Below, piece after piece: positions 24,666 through 33,414 of a DNA stretch of 64,000 bases. The notes beneath the pieces were generated by a model, which was not told the origin of the DNA, did not search any database, and saw only the letters and a program-made list of their open reading frames with translations. The DNA lies in NCBI RefSeq assembly GCF_034424375.1, contig NZ_CP139965.1, positions 1,612,001 to 1,676,000 of the forward strand. The letters are read 5' to 3'. The translations under genes were made by a program, and so were the position numbers. The stretch comes from Paraburkholderia kururiensis (lineage in GTDB: Bacteria > Pseudomonadota > Gammaproteobacteria > Burkholderiales > Burkholderiaceae). Every line of letters begins with the position of its first letter. Within the stretch, counting starts at the first letter, position 1.

Positions 24666-27278
24666 CTAATCTAACAAGCCGAGGCGGCCCGCGAGCTTTC
24701 GACAATGATAATTTTCAGGATCTTTTTCTAGGCCAGCCAAGGTATATTTTTGGGCGTCGCCTTCGAGGCCTTGGTGTATCGCGAGCCACGCCATTCGAGA
24801 AAAATCGTTTGCGTCAGCCTCCTCTTGTCGATTTTCCATTACCATGGCGAGCCGCTGAGCGAGCGCTTGCTTTTCGTAAGTATCGATCTCCAATCCTCGA
24901 TCTCTTAAAAATTGATTCAGTCGATTCGCAGTATTCGAAACGTCGTAAAATGGAACTTCTGAAAGCTGCGCACGCTCAACAAACGCATGAACCTCTCCCA
25001 AAGTGTCGCCCAGGCGATGACACACGAAGGCTAACGTACGCCAGGCGTCAGCGACGTGAGTCTCATCCGGCTCGTTCTCTAAAAAGCGCACCAACTCTGA
25101 TTTGGCTTTCTGTAGACCGTCTTCTGAACCTAGCTCTAAGTGCCAACGAGCTAGTAGAAGCCAACCCGCCGGATAATTTCGGCAGATCATCTCGATAATC
25201 GTTTCGTAATTTTCGTAAGAATCGCCCGATTCGCAGCGCTTCGCAATTGCCGCCACAAAACGTTCGACTCGTTTTGCAAGCCCCAATTGCATGCCATCCC
25301 GCCGAATCGGACCTAGCATTTGCAGAATTTCCGAATCAGATAAGATGGATGGTTTTTGAGGATTTATATTGAGCTTCTTCTTTCCAAAGATGCTGGCGAC
25401 AAGTGGAAGTGAAAGAAATTCCTGATTATCTGCGGGTGCAATATGAGCTTCCACTAAAGAATAATTAAGCAACGCGTCAATTCCACTTTCGACTTGTTGC
25501 CGCTCTCCAGTAGAGCGTATTAAAACAGCTTCTAGCGCAAGTCGAGGAACCAAAGAATTCCACGCCGATAGTGTTAAAAAGGCACGCTGCGCGCAGGGAG
25601 TAAGTGATGCGTACGTCCTTTCGAAAAGGGCCGTTAATATTTCGTCGCTGCCCGCAACAAGCCTTGGGATATTCCCGGCCACACCTGTTTTGGCAACCTC
25701 GCCCAGCAAAATTTTGATAACATACGGATGCCCTTCGGACTGCGTAATTAAATCTTCGACATAAGAAGGCGTTAGGTGGCGAGTTACTCCAAGTTGCACG
25801 GAAGCTTGATTAATCAATTTAATCGATTCATCGCGATTCATGCCATTAACATCGACTGGGTAATCGCCCTTGAAATCCCGAAGCCTGGTTGTCAGCAATG
25901 CTTTGTTTGGCAATCTGATATAAGTATCGATCCAGGTAAATACCTCCAACGGATTTTGTGTGGTCTCAAAATTATCAAAAACAAATAGGCAGGGGCCGGA
26001 GTCGCACTTTTGCAGCTGCTCCTCTAGGAACTGCCGTGCATTGAAGCCTTTTGTAGCTCTGGTGTCCTCGGAGAGTACAAGCCTCGCGTAAAGTCGGCTC
26101 ATGTCTTCGGGACTAACTACATTCGGTCGAACCGGTTTCGGCCCACTCATATGCAAGTCAACGTCTCGGGCGCTTAGCCATACAACCGTCATATAACGAT
26201 GGTCCAGATATATGTCTTCCAGTACGCGAAGCGCAAGTGACGTTTTTCCGATGCCCCCCCTACCCCTGAGCGTAATTATTGGTCGCTTATCGTCAAGTAA
26301 TAACGAGAGAAGCTCTGTCTCCAGTTCATTGCGATCGATATAATCGGAAAGTGACTCAGGCGCATTAGAGAAGCAATTTCCACGTGGAATTAATTCCCAA
26401 CGCCCATCTGTCTCGCTGGCTGGAAGGGTCCCAGGCGGAATCGAAAATGCTTGCGTGTCACCATACCGCTTGTTGTCGGTGAAATAAGATAATAATTCGT
26501 ATTTTTTTCCTGAAAAACTTCCATTGGCAAAATAAAAATCTGTCAACTCCGGATCACTTTCAGCTAGTGAAACAAGTCGAGGGCAATCCCAGTAAATGTA
26601 GATGCCGTTTTGTAATACGTGCGTGGATTCTTTCTTTAAATACTCAAACGGCGAAGGATCGCCAGCTATAGAAGAAACCCTATATTTTCCGGATAGATTT
26701 CGATGAAGATAGGCCCACGAACGTTTAAACAACGAAAAGTTTTCTGAAAATGATTCCAAGCTTTTTCTTAGATATTCAGCAGATTGGCCGACGCTAGATG
26801 ATTTTGTTGCGCCATGGGCCCGCGTTTTGTTTCGGAGTGTTGAGAGCAAGCGAAACCAACGTTTCATGTCTGACTTAACGGGCATATCTTCCGACTCGAT
26901 ACCTAATTCATCGAGTGCGCATTTCATCGCCGATACGCTTTGGTATTGCCAGTCACCTTCGCGACAAAGTTTAGTAAGTTCACTTTGCTCGGGATGGGCG
27001 CTTGTCACCAGATACTGCGAAGCAAGTCCCGTGAGTACATCCTCAATTGCGCGCCCCCAGTCGCCCATTCCGTCGGCGCGGGCTAGAGCGTGCTCAACTC
27101 GGTATTTATTGCGCTCCTTATCTTCTGAGATCGCGGATACCATTCCAAGCGTCACAGTCTTAGCCAGCGCTTCAGCTGCCAAGAGCAAGTCGAAAAAGTA
27201 AGTGAAGTCCGAATCGTCTTTAGACAAGTCGACACGTTGAAAGACTTGCTGGAGTGCTTTGTGAGTCATGAGTTGCAC
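24666..27278 (-). CDS. HEPN-like / STAND (NB-ARC) NTPase / TPR-like protein, candidate single-gene anti-phage system
   Basis: 870 residues (GTG start at 27278 with GGAG four bases before; ATG at 27269 is the alternative). Residues 1-200 are helical and end in Arg149-Asn150-K-T-R-A-His155, the RN-x4-H pattern of HEPN RNases. Residues 315-600 are a STAND/NB-ARC NTPase: P-loop GRGGIGKTS at 339-347 with Lys345, Walker B LFVFDNFE at 431-438, sensor ALLTTR at 460-465 and Gly-His-Pro at 516-518. Residues about 650-870 are TPR-like helices (GWLLLARWHLELGSEDG, AWRTLAFVCHRLGDTLGEV). Codon use and composition are clearly AT-richer than all neighbours, indicating transfer. Inference: the TPR sensor triggers NTPase assembly and HEPN RNA cleavage. 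No known Avs type is matched. Confidence 0.85.
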   Translation of the reverse strand: MQLMTHKALQQVFQRVDLSKDDSDFTYFFDLLLAAEALAKTVTLGMVSAISEDKERNKYRVEHALARADGMGDWGRAIEDVLTGLASQYLVTSAHPEQSELTKLCREGDWQYQSVSAMKCALDELGIESEDMPVKSDMKRWFRLLSTLRNKTRAHGATKSSSVGQSAEYLRKSLESFSENFSLFKRSWAYLHRNLSGKYRVSSIAGDPSPFEYLKKESTHVLQNGIYIYWDCPRLVSLAESDPELTDFYFANGSFSGKKYELLSYFTDNKRYGDTQAFSIPPGTLPASETDGRWELIPRGNCFSNAPESLSDYIDRNELETELLSLLLDDKRPIITLRGRGGIGKTSLALRVLEDIYLDHRYMTVVWLSARDVDLHMSGPKPVRPNVVSPEDMSRLYARLVLSEDTRATKGFNARQFLEEQLQKCDSGPCLFVFDNFETTQNPLEVFTWIDTYIRLPNKALLTTRLRDFKGDYPVDVNGMNRDESIKLINQASVQLGVTRHLTPSYVEDLITQSEGHPYVIKILLGEVAKTGVAGNIPRLVAGSDEILTALFERTYASLTPCAQRAFLTLSAWNSLVPRLALEAVLIRSTGERQQVESGIDALLNYSLVEAHIAPADNQEFLSLPLVASIFGKKKLNINPQKPSILSDSEILQMLGPIRRDGMQLGLAKRVERFVAAIAKRCESGDSYENYETIIEMICRNYPAGWLLLARWHLELGSEDGLQKAKSELVRFLENEPDETHVADAWRTLAFVCHRLGDTLGEVHAFVERAQLSEVPFYDVSNTANRLNQFLRDRGLEIDTYEKQALAQRLAMVMENRQEEADANDFSRMAWLAIHQGLEGDAQKYTLAGLEKDPENYHCRKLAGRLGLLD

Positions 27279-27711
27279 TTGGCTCCGTCGCTGTTTCGAG
27301 TATATTTCTGTACCGTAACATAGCTGTTCCCTTGGGCAACGGCAAGGTGTCTGATTACATTACGGCGGGCTAATACTTCGAATCGGTTGATCACGCAGCT
27401 CGCCGCGAGTGAGTCGGCTCAGTCATCGTTAGCGGACGTTGGCAAACTGATCGGAACGGCCGCTTCTGGCTGAGGCTGTGTGAAAACGCGAAAGCACCCG
27501 GTTTTCGGGTGTCGCTTTACCCCTCCCGAACCGCTTCGAAGTCCGTATGCGGCGATCTGGCGAGCCGAGTTTGTCAGGCGGTGCGTTCGGCGGGAGCTTT
27601 CACACAGCCTCGGCCGCCAACAAACTACAGCGCACCCCCCAGCGTCCCATCAACCAGACAAGTGGGTGTCACCAACTGATCGACAAAAACCATCCCCGCC
27701 CCGACACCCCC
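27279..27711. other. Right junction of the insertion
   Basis: 433 bases upstream of the STAND gene. A TATACT box on the minus strand (27299-27304) is a plausible -10 for it. CGGTTGATCACGC at 27384-27396 repeats the left-side 13-mer. A 140-bp inverted-repeat element follows at 27472. Confidence 0.5.
27472..27611. mobile_element. MITE-like element or IS remnant with 14-bp perfect terminal inverted repeats
   Basis: GAGGCTGTGTGAAA at 27472-27485 and its exact complement at 27598-27611 bound 140 bases without an ORF of note. The ends resemble the GGCTGTGTGAAAAC termini that I associate with IS1182/IS5-type elements (from memory). Inside, CACCCG-GTTTT-CGGGTG can form a hairpin. No clear target duplication is visible. 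Confidence 0.6.
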
Positions 27712-28563
27712 TCACTCCACCCCACGCCCATTCAGCCATCCATCGATAGCCTCGAGCACCTTCGCTTCAATTCCCAGGTATCCGTGCGGCGATTGCGCGC
27801 CACATTCTGCGCGCTTGTTGCCTCCGCCCATGGTGCTCGATACGGCGATGAAATCGAAATTATTGTCGGCGGCCATGCGTTTCGCGGCGCTGAACGGCGA
27901 GGCAACACAACCGTCGTGTTCGTTCGATACCACCAGCACGCGCGCCTTGTTTCGAGGCCACGCGACGCCCGACAAACCCGGCTCGCCGCGAACGGCGACC
28001 GAAATCGGCGACGTCAGCACGAAGGCGTCCGCGAGGTCCGGTTGGCGTAGCAGCACGTTGCCCACCGTAATGGTCCCGCGGCTCGTCCCGACCAGTGCAA
28101 CTTTCGCGGAGGGGTAACGTCTTTTCAGCTCGCCGACGACGGCGGCAACGTCCTGGCTTGCCGCGTCGCTCAACCGGAATGCGTCGTCCATGCCTTCGGC
28201 GTGGTCCGATGGCGCGTCGAACACGACCGCGGCATCGCCGGCCTTCGTCCAGTAGGCCGCAGTTCGCACCACGAAATTTCCCCGCATACTGGTCGGTCCG
28301 TTGTCCGCGAGCGCGACGGCGCCATCGGCGCCCGCGAACAGTACGACGATCCAGGCAGGCGAGGCCGACGTCGAATCGATGTAGACGTTTTGAGTGACAT
28401 CGCGGCTCTTCACGGAAACCAGCTCGCCCGCACAGACGGCGTGACTGCCCGCCATGAACACGGCCGCGAGCATCAGCCGGCGCCATGGCAGCACGCGGGT
28501 AGGGCGCCGCCATGGCCCAATGCGATGGACCGCCGGCCTTTCGAAGCAACGCGCTTTTTTCAT
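27712..28563 (-). CDS. Exported alpha/beta hydrolase
   Basis: 283 residues. After a basic N-terminus, PWRRLMLAAVFMAGSHAVCA is a signal-like hydrophobic segment. The hydrolase triad can be proposed: nucleophile Ser in VALVGTSRGTITVG, Asp in VVSNEHDGCVAS and His in AQSPHGYLGIEAKVL. Strand order and length fit small periplasmic alpha/beta hydrolases. The ATG at 28563 has GGGAG eight bases upstream. It lies 61 bases after the CDP-diacylglycerol pyrophosphatase gene in the same direction and may share its transcript. Substrate unknown. Confidence 0.75.
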   Translation of the reverse strand: MKKARCFERPAVHRIGPWRRPTRVLPWRRLMLAAVFMAGSHAVCAGELVSVKSRDVTQNVYIDSTSASPAWIVVLFAGADGAVALADNGPTSMRGNFVVRTAAYWTKAGDAAVVFDAPSDHAEGMDDAFRLSDAASQDVAAVVGELKRRYPSAKVALVGTSRGTITVGNVLLRQPDLADAFVLTSPISVAVRGEPGLSGVAWPRNKARVLVVSNEHDGCVASPFSAAKRMAADNNFDFIAVSSTMGGGNKRAECGAQSPHGYLGIEAKVLEAIDGWLNGRGVE

Positions 28564-28624
28564 TCGGATCGCTCCCGCTGTTCGAGGAAGGCGGCGCCGC
28601 CGTTCCATCCATGCTGTACAGCCG

Positions 28625-29434
28625 TTACCCTGCCGTGTTCGCCACCTTGCAGGCATGATCGAGCAGCCCTTCCGCCGTCCCCGTCCCGTCGTCGCCATCC
28701 AGGCTGCTGTTCAGCACAATCCACCCGTCAGTCGCATCCGCGCCCGAACCCGCGCCGGTCACGAGGATCGTCTGCGTGTCCATGGCCTGCCCCTCGGGCA
28801 GGCTGCGCGCCACCACGCGAAACGGATTGCTCGCGTCTTTCAGGCTCGTCACGCGCATCACGCGGTAGCGGTTGCCGTCCAGCGTCATCTCGCGCCAGGT
28901 ATTCGGCGAATCGGTTCGGTGGGTCGCGAGCGCGCGCGTGACGTCGGGCCGCATGCAGTCGATGTGGATATGCAACTGGTTCTGTGACCGCCGGTGGGCC
29001 GAGTTGATTTCGAGTCCGATCTGGTCCGCGGCGAGCGTGCGCTTCACGCGCGTTTCGACGTAGTGCCGCGCGTTCCATGCGTCGGCCCAGTACTCGGGCG
29101 AGCCGGCGTAGAGAATGTCGGGGCTTTCGATGCCCGCCACGCGATCGGTCGGAATCAGCAGGTATTGCGCGGCGCCGTTGATGTCCTTGAGCAGCGCGTA
29201 GCGCGCCTGCAAATCCACCTTCGTGCACGGCCCCGGCGGTTGCGACGCCTGCGCGGCCGGCACGCACTGGCCGCCTACGATCTTCCAGAGCGCGTTCGAA
29301 TCGACGGCCGCCAGGTGCGTGCAGGCCGTGCTCGCCAGCACGGCGAGGCCTGTGGCCAGCGCGGCGAATGCGATCGGGAGGGCGCGCGAGTTCTGCGCGC
29401 GCGGCGCGTATCGGGCAAGGGGCGCGCGGCTCAT
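28625..29434 (-). CDS. cdh: CDP-diacylglycerol pyrophosphatase
   Basis: 269 residues. A hydrophobic N-terminal segment (IAFAALATGLAVLASTAC) anchors or exports it, possibly as a lipoprotein. ALWKIVGGQCVPA, YLLIPTDRVAGIESPDIL, YWADAWNARHYVE and above all the His-x-His of SQNQLHIHIDCMRPDV define the Cdh family, which splits CDP-diacylglycerol into CMP and phosphatidate. The start overlaps the amidase stop as ATGA, so the two are co-translated although no metabolic link between them is obvious. Confidence 0.9.
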   Translation of the reverse strand: MSRAPLARYAPRAQNSRALPIAFAALATGLAVLASTACTHLAAVDSNALWKIVGGQCVPAAQASQPPGPCTKVDLQARYALLKDINGAAQYLLIPTDRVAGIESPDILYAGSPEYWADAWNARHYVETRVKRTLAADQIGLEINSAHRRSQNQLHIHIDCMRPDVTRALATHRTDSPNTWREMTLDGNRYRVMRVTSLKDASNPFRVVARSLPEGQAMDTQTILVTGAGSGADATDGWIVLNSSLDGDDGTGTAEGLLDHACKVANTAG

Positions 29435-30885
29435 AGCACCGGCGCGGGCAGTGGGCCGAGAACCTGTTCGAACGCCATGCCGATGGCAAGCAACCGGCGG
29501 TCGCTGCCGAGCGGTCCGTCCAGTTCCAGCCCCACCGGCAGTTTCGCGGACGTGAGGCCGGCCGGCAGCGAGAGTCCGGGCACGCCGGCGTTGCTCGCGG
29601 GATCGGTATTGCGCAGGTAGGTGTTCATCTCGTGCAGGGGCGGGCCGCCGTCGATGGAGACGCTCGACGAGCCGTTCACTTCGTCGAGCGGCACGGCGGC
29701 GAGCATCGTAGTGGGAAAGAGCAGGGCGTCGAGCCGGTGATTTGCGAAGGTCTCGGCATAGTGCTGCTGGAGCTTCGGCCGCCACACGGTAATCGCCTCG
29801 TGGTACGCGTCGCGCCAGCCGCCGTCGAGTATCGCGTCGTAGGCGCGGCGCACGTCCGGGCTCGCGATGCGGGCCGCGAGCGCGGCCACGGTTTGCACGG
29901 GCGCGTGGTTGGCGACGAGCCAGTCGCGCACGTCGTCGCCTGCTTCATGGAGCGCAACGGGGCCGCCCGTGCGTTCGTCGAGCGTGAGCAGGTCGGCCAT
30001 GTCCACTTCCACGAACGTCACGCCAGCGGCTTCCAGCCGCGCGAGCGCGGCGCGCGCCGTGGTCTCCAGCGCGCGTTCGAGGCCGTCCCACAGCGGCGCG
30101 GGCAGGCCGATTCTGAGCGTTGCGAGCGACACGTCGGGCAGTGTCGCGTCGCCCGTGACGACGCTGTCGAGTAGCGCGATGTCGGCCACGGTGCGCGCCA
30201 TCGGGCCCACGGTGTCGCGCGTGTGCGAGATGGGCACCACGGCTTGCGGATCGTGATAGCGGCGTGCGGCCCCGCCGTCGCCCACCGAGGGCCGGAAGCC
30301 CGCGATGCCCGTCAACGCGGCCGGAATGCGCGTGGAGCCGCCGGTATCGCTGCCGAGCCCGGCCGGCACGATGCGCGCAGCGATGGCGGCCGCGGTGCCG
30401 CCCGAAGATCCGCCGGGTATCAGGCCCGGGTCGTACGGATTGCGCACGGGGCCGGCGTGCGGGCTCAGGTTGGTGCTGGTAATGCCGAGCGCCAGTTCGT
30501 GCATGTTGGCCTTGCCGAGCATGATGGCGCCCGCGTCGAAGAGGCGCTTCGCCGAGGGCGCGTCGTCTGCGGCCTTGAAGCCGGCGAGCGCGGGCGTGCC
30601 GGCCGTCGTGCAGAGCTGCCGCGTACTGATGTTGTCCTTGATGACGACAGGCAAGCCCGCGAGCGGCAGCAGGGCGCGCGCCTCGGGCGTCATGGCATCG
30701 ATGCGGCGGGCGTCGGCCAGCGCGCCCTCCACGTCGAGTTCGGTCAGCGCATTGAGATTCGAGAGTGCCTGCGCCCGCGCGAGCAGCGTCGCGACGTAAT
30801 CCGTTGCCTTCAGGTGGCCTGCCTGGATGGCTTGCACAGCTTGTACCGCGGTCAATGCGAGTTGTGTGTCGACGCTCCACGTCAT
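29431..30885 (-). CDS. Amidase-signature-family hydrolase, indoleacetamide hydrolase-like
   Basis: 484 residues. The Ser-cisSer-Lys triad is visible: Lys83 in PVVIKDNIS, the cis-Ser in GGSSGG at 158-163 and the nucleophile Ser184 in SDTGGSTRIPA. The sequence resembles bacterial indoleacetamide hydrolases (IaaH group), which release ammonia from amides such as indole-3-acetamide, but nothing in the context proves that substrate. It is cytosolic. GGGAG precedes the ATG at 30885. It follows the ferritin-like gene by 25 bases and overlaps cdh by four bases. Confidence 0.85.
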   Translation of the reverse strand: MTWSVDTQLALTAVQAVQAIQAGHLKATDYVATLLARAQALSNLNALTELDVEGALADARRIDAMTPEARALLPLAGLPVVIKDNISTRQLCTTAGTPALAGFKAADDAPSAKRLFDAGAIMLGKANMHELALGITSTNLSPHAGPVRNPYDPGLIPGGSSGGTAAAIAARIVPAGLGSDTGGSTRIPAALTGIAGFRPSVGDGGAARRYHDPQAVVPISHTRDTVGPMARTVADIALLDSVVTGDATLPDVSLATLRIGLPAPLWDGLERALETTARAALARLEAAGVTFVEVDMADLLTLDERTGGPVALHEAGDDVRDWLVANHAPVQTVAALAARIASPDVRRAYDAILDGGWRDAYHEAITVWRPKLQQHYAETFANHRLDALLFPTTMLAAVPLDEVNGSSSVSIDGGPPLHEMNTYLRNTDPASNAGVPGLSLPAGLTSAKLPVGLELDGPLGSDRRLLAIGMAFEQVLGPLPAPVL

Positions 30886-30910
30886 GGGCGGGGCTCCCTC
30901 GGCAGGTCCG

Positions 30911-31816
30911 TCATCGTTTGAGAAAACGCAGCGCGAAGCGCGCGACGGCGGGCATCACCGAAGGACGCAGCAGCCTCGCGTCGTAGCCGCTCATGCGCCG
31001 TTCGTTTTCTTCGAGGCACATTTCGAAGAGCGCCTTCGGCGTGAGCGTCGCGTTGAGCGTGCCGCGATTGGCTGCAAGAAAGTTGGAGTCGTGCACGCCG
31101 CCGTCGGCGTCGATGCCGCGCGCGATGGCAAGCCGTTCGCGCACCAGCGCGATCCAGATCGCGGCCACGCGCAGCGCGTGCCACGGGCGCCGCCACCACG
31201 GCAGATTGCGGCGGTACCAGGCGGCCCAGTTGACGAAGAAGAGAATGTGGCGCGCTTCTTCCTGGATCACGGGCTCGAAGGTTTCGACGAGCGGCTCGGG
31301 AAAGTAGCCCGATTCCCGCGCGGCGCGAAAGAGCCCGAAGGCGAAAAAGCTGTCGATGCACTCGCTGTAGCCCGTGAGCATCCAGGCCCATTCGGGGTCG
31401 CGTGGCTCGATGTAGTCGGGCTCGGGCGCGAGCGCGATGCCGTAGGCCTGCACGAGCTTCGAGAGCACGACCTTGTGGCGGGCTTCCTCGGCGGCGTCGA
31501 GCGTGAGCGCTTCGGCGAGGAGCGGCTCGCGGATGCTGGCCGCGTAGGTCCTTACGCGAACCGAGGCGCGGCCCTCGGTCTGCACGGCCATGTCCCAGAT
31601 GGGCAGCGACGTGAGGCGCGCAAGCGCGTCGGGCGCGAGCGGCGGCCAGTCGATGACGGCGGGCTTGTACGGGTGGTGGGTGTCGAGCAACATCCGGCAG
31701 AACATGCGCCGATGTTCCCCGGAGCCGATGCGCACGGGACCGGGCGTATCGAACGTCCAGTGGCGGAACGCCGTGTCGGCGTGGTCTTCTGCAACATGCG
31801 ACAGGGTATCGGACAT
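30911..31816 (-). CDS. Ferritin-like diiron protein of unknown function
   Basis: 301 residues. Two Glu-x-x-His metal-binding motifs typical of diiron four-helix bundles are present: DAAEEARHKVV (110-114) and IQEEARHILFF (186-190), plus supporting acids in ESGYFPEPLVETFEP. Membrane association is possible from the basic-aromatic stretch RNLPWWRRPWHALRVAAIWI. Similar proteins are annotated only as ferritin-like domain proteins. It is the first gene of a leftward string (this gene, amidase, cdh, hydrolase). Confidence 0.75.
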   Translation of the reverse strand: MSDTLSHVAEDHADTAFRHWTFDTPGPVRIGSGEHRRMFCRMLLDTHHPYKPAVIDWPPLAPDALARLTSLPIWDMAVQTEGRASVRVRTYAASIREPLLAEALTLDAAEEARHKVVLSKLVQAYGIALAPEPDYIEPRDPEWAWMLTGYSECIDSFFAFGLFRAARESGYFPEPLVETFEPVIQEEARHILFFVNWAAWYRRNLPWWRRPWHALRVAAIWIALVRERLAIARGIDADGGVHDSNFLAANRGTLNATLTPKALFEMCLEENERRMSGYDARLLRPSVMPAVARFALRFLKR

Positions 31817-31910
31817 GGAGCGCGAGAGCAGGCGGCGGGAATGCCGCCTATTCTGTCACACCCCTCGCAGCGGCGCCGTGACGGCGGCAATGCGCGGCGC
31901 GGTGCTCCGG

Positions 31911-32165
31911 CTACGGTGCGCGTTTGCGGTTGTCGATCCACATGCGGCCCCAGCGGGACGCATAGGCGAGGGCGTGTTCCTCGTCGAAGAAGTAGTCGAG
32001 GGCGTCGAACGAGCGCGCGTCGCTTTCGTTGGCCGCGGCGATTGCCGTGCCGACACGTTCGAGGGCGACGCGCTGGATGGTGAGGCCGGCGGCGAAGAGG
32101 CCGTTCGGCAGACGCTGGGCAATTGGCGTGACCGCGTAGCCCTTGTATTGGATAGCCCGGTTCAT
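31911..32165 (-). CDS. Small hypothetical protein
   Basis: 84 residues beginning MNRAIQYKGYAVTPIAQRLP; the ending FDALDYFFDEEHALAYASRW is acidic and aromatic. No signal or membrane segment. Such short Burkholderia proteins with a YKGY-type start are common and of unknown role. The start at 32165 avoids an unsupported five-residue extension. 94 bases from the ferritin-like gene. Confidence 0.65.
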   Translation of the reverse strand: MNRAIQYKGYAVTPIAQRLPNGLFAAGLTIQRVALERVGTAIAAANESDARSFDALDYFFDEEHALAYASRWGRMWIDNRKRAP

Positions 32166-32376
32166 GGTTCTCGCGTGCAAGGTTGCTTCATCGGATGGCT
32201 TGGGAACAGCCTACGGCACGCCATGAGGCAGAGGAACCAATCTTTCTTCGCAAGCAAATCAACGGCGGCGTGGAACGCTCATGAGGGACGGGAGAGACGC
32301 GGATGAACGCCTGGTTCGCGTGCGCGAGCGCGCATGGGCGAGCGAGAGGACGCCGCCCGTCGCCCGCGGCATGGGA

Positions 32377-33036
32377 TCAACCGGCAAGGCTCAGCAGCCG
32401 CGCACTGCGATGCGCCGCCGATGCGACCGCCTCTTCCTCTGCTTCGGCGCGCCCCGCGTTGAACGCGAGGGCGAATTGCGCGGCCTGTTTGCCCACTGTC
32501 GCAAGCTGATCGACCACCTTCGGGTCCGAGCACGTGTGCGGCGTGTCGAAGCGCGTCTCGAGCGTGTTGATGCCGGCGCCGAACGGCGTAGGCCAGCCGC
32601 GCAGCGCATGGACGATGGAGCGCAGCGAGGTCAGCACCGAACCTGCTGCCTGCCAGCCATAGGCCGTCACGATGCAGCCGACGGCGCGTCCGTCGAGATA
32701 GGGCCGTTCGTCGTTGCGCAGTTCTTCGAGCGTATCCAGCGCGTTCTTCACGAGGCCCGAGACGCCGCCGTGATAGCCGGGCGTGGCGATCACGAGCGCG
32801 TCGGCGGCGCGTACGGCTTCGATCAGTTCGCGCTGCTCGTCCGTGCGCTCGGCGCTTTCAGGCGCGTAGTGCGGCAACCGGTGCAGGAACTCGCCACCGA
32901 AGAGTTGTGTGCGTGCGCCGGCGCTTTCCGCGCCGCGCAGCGCAAAGCCGAGCGCGCGCTCCGTGGACGACGCGGCGCGCGTCGTGCCGCCAATGCCCAC
33001 GATGAGCGGCTGGCGGGAAGAATCTAAAAGGGTCAA
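32377..33036 (-). CDS. NADPH-dependent FMN reductase family protein
   Basis: 219 residues with a flavodoxin-like fold: LIVGIGGTTRAASSTERAL (FMN phosphate loop), ADALVIATPGYHGGVSGLVK (the GxYxG substrate-side motif) and GCIVTAYGWQAAGSVL. This group reduces FMN with NAD(P)H, or quinones and azo dyes in some members. The start is a TTG at 33036, with AAGGAG seven bases upstream and no better ATG without loss of the first strand. Stand-alone gene. Confidence 0.85.
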   Translation of the reverse strand: MTLLDSSRQPLIVGIGGTTRAASSTERALGFALRGAESAGARTQLFGGEFLHRLPHYAPESAERTDEQRELIEAVRAADALVIATPGYHGGVSGLVKNALDTLEELRNDERPYLDGRAVGCIVTAYGWQAAGSVLTSLRSIVHALRGWPTPFGAGINTLETRFDTPHTCSDPKVVDQLATVGKQAAQFALAFNAGRAEAEEEAVASAAHRSARLLSLAG

Positions 33037-33341
33037 CGCAATGCTCCTTCGTTAGCGGAAGCCGGTGCGCTCGCTGCGCGTGGGGAACACGCGACGGCGA
33101 GGGCCGGACAGGGGAAGCACGAAGCCGAAATCAAGGCAGGCCTTGAGCCTGAACCGCCATCTTAGTGACCGAGGGTAGCCGCGCGAACCGACTTTTCGTT
33201 CTAACGATATGAGGCGGCAGGGGGATGGCAGGGAGGGAAGAGAAGGACGAGAGAGCGCGAGAGAAGGCCCGCGAGCGTCGCGATAAGCATATGCGAAAGC
33301 ATTGGTTGTGGACGCGAGCGGAGACTGGCTACGATGAAGCC

Positions 33342-33414
33342 GTCTCCTCTTTTGATGACACTCCTTGACATGGGACTGCGCTCCGGCCGCCGAAAGGCGC
33401 CGGAGCTTTTTTTT
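33342..33414 (+). ncRNA. Candidate small RNA ending at an orphan terminator
   Basis: Promoter-like TTGTGG (33306-33311), 18-base spacer, TACGAT (33330-33335); about 70 bases later a GC-rich hairpin with a GAAA tetraloop (33380-33406) and T8 (33407-33414). Near its 5' end the transcript would contain CU-rich stretches (CTCCTCTTTT, ACTCCTT) that could pair with ribosome sites. A short peptide reading from 33334 is the alternative. Confidence 0.4.
33380..33414 (+). terminator. Strong intrinsic terminator
   Basis: GCTCCGGC...GCCGGAGC stem with one bulged C and a GAAA tetraloop, followed directly by eight T. It works only on the plus strand. Confidence 0.85.

Noticed and set aside
24545..25198. 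217-aa plus-strand ORF at the 3' end of the STAND gene
   Set aside because: Antisense to the STAND coding sequence, no ribosome site and no motif.
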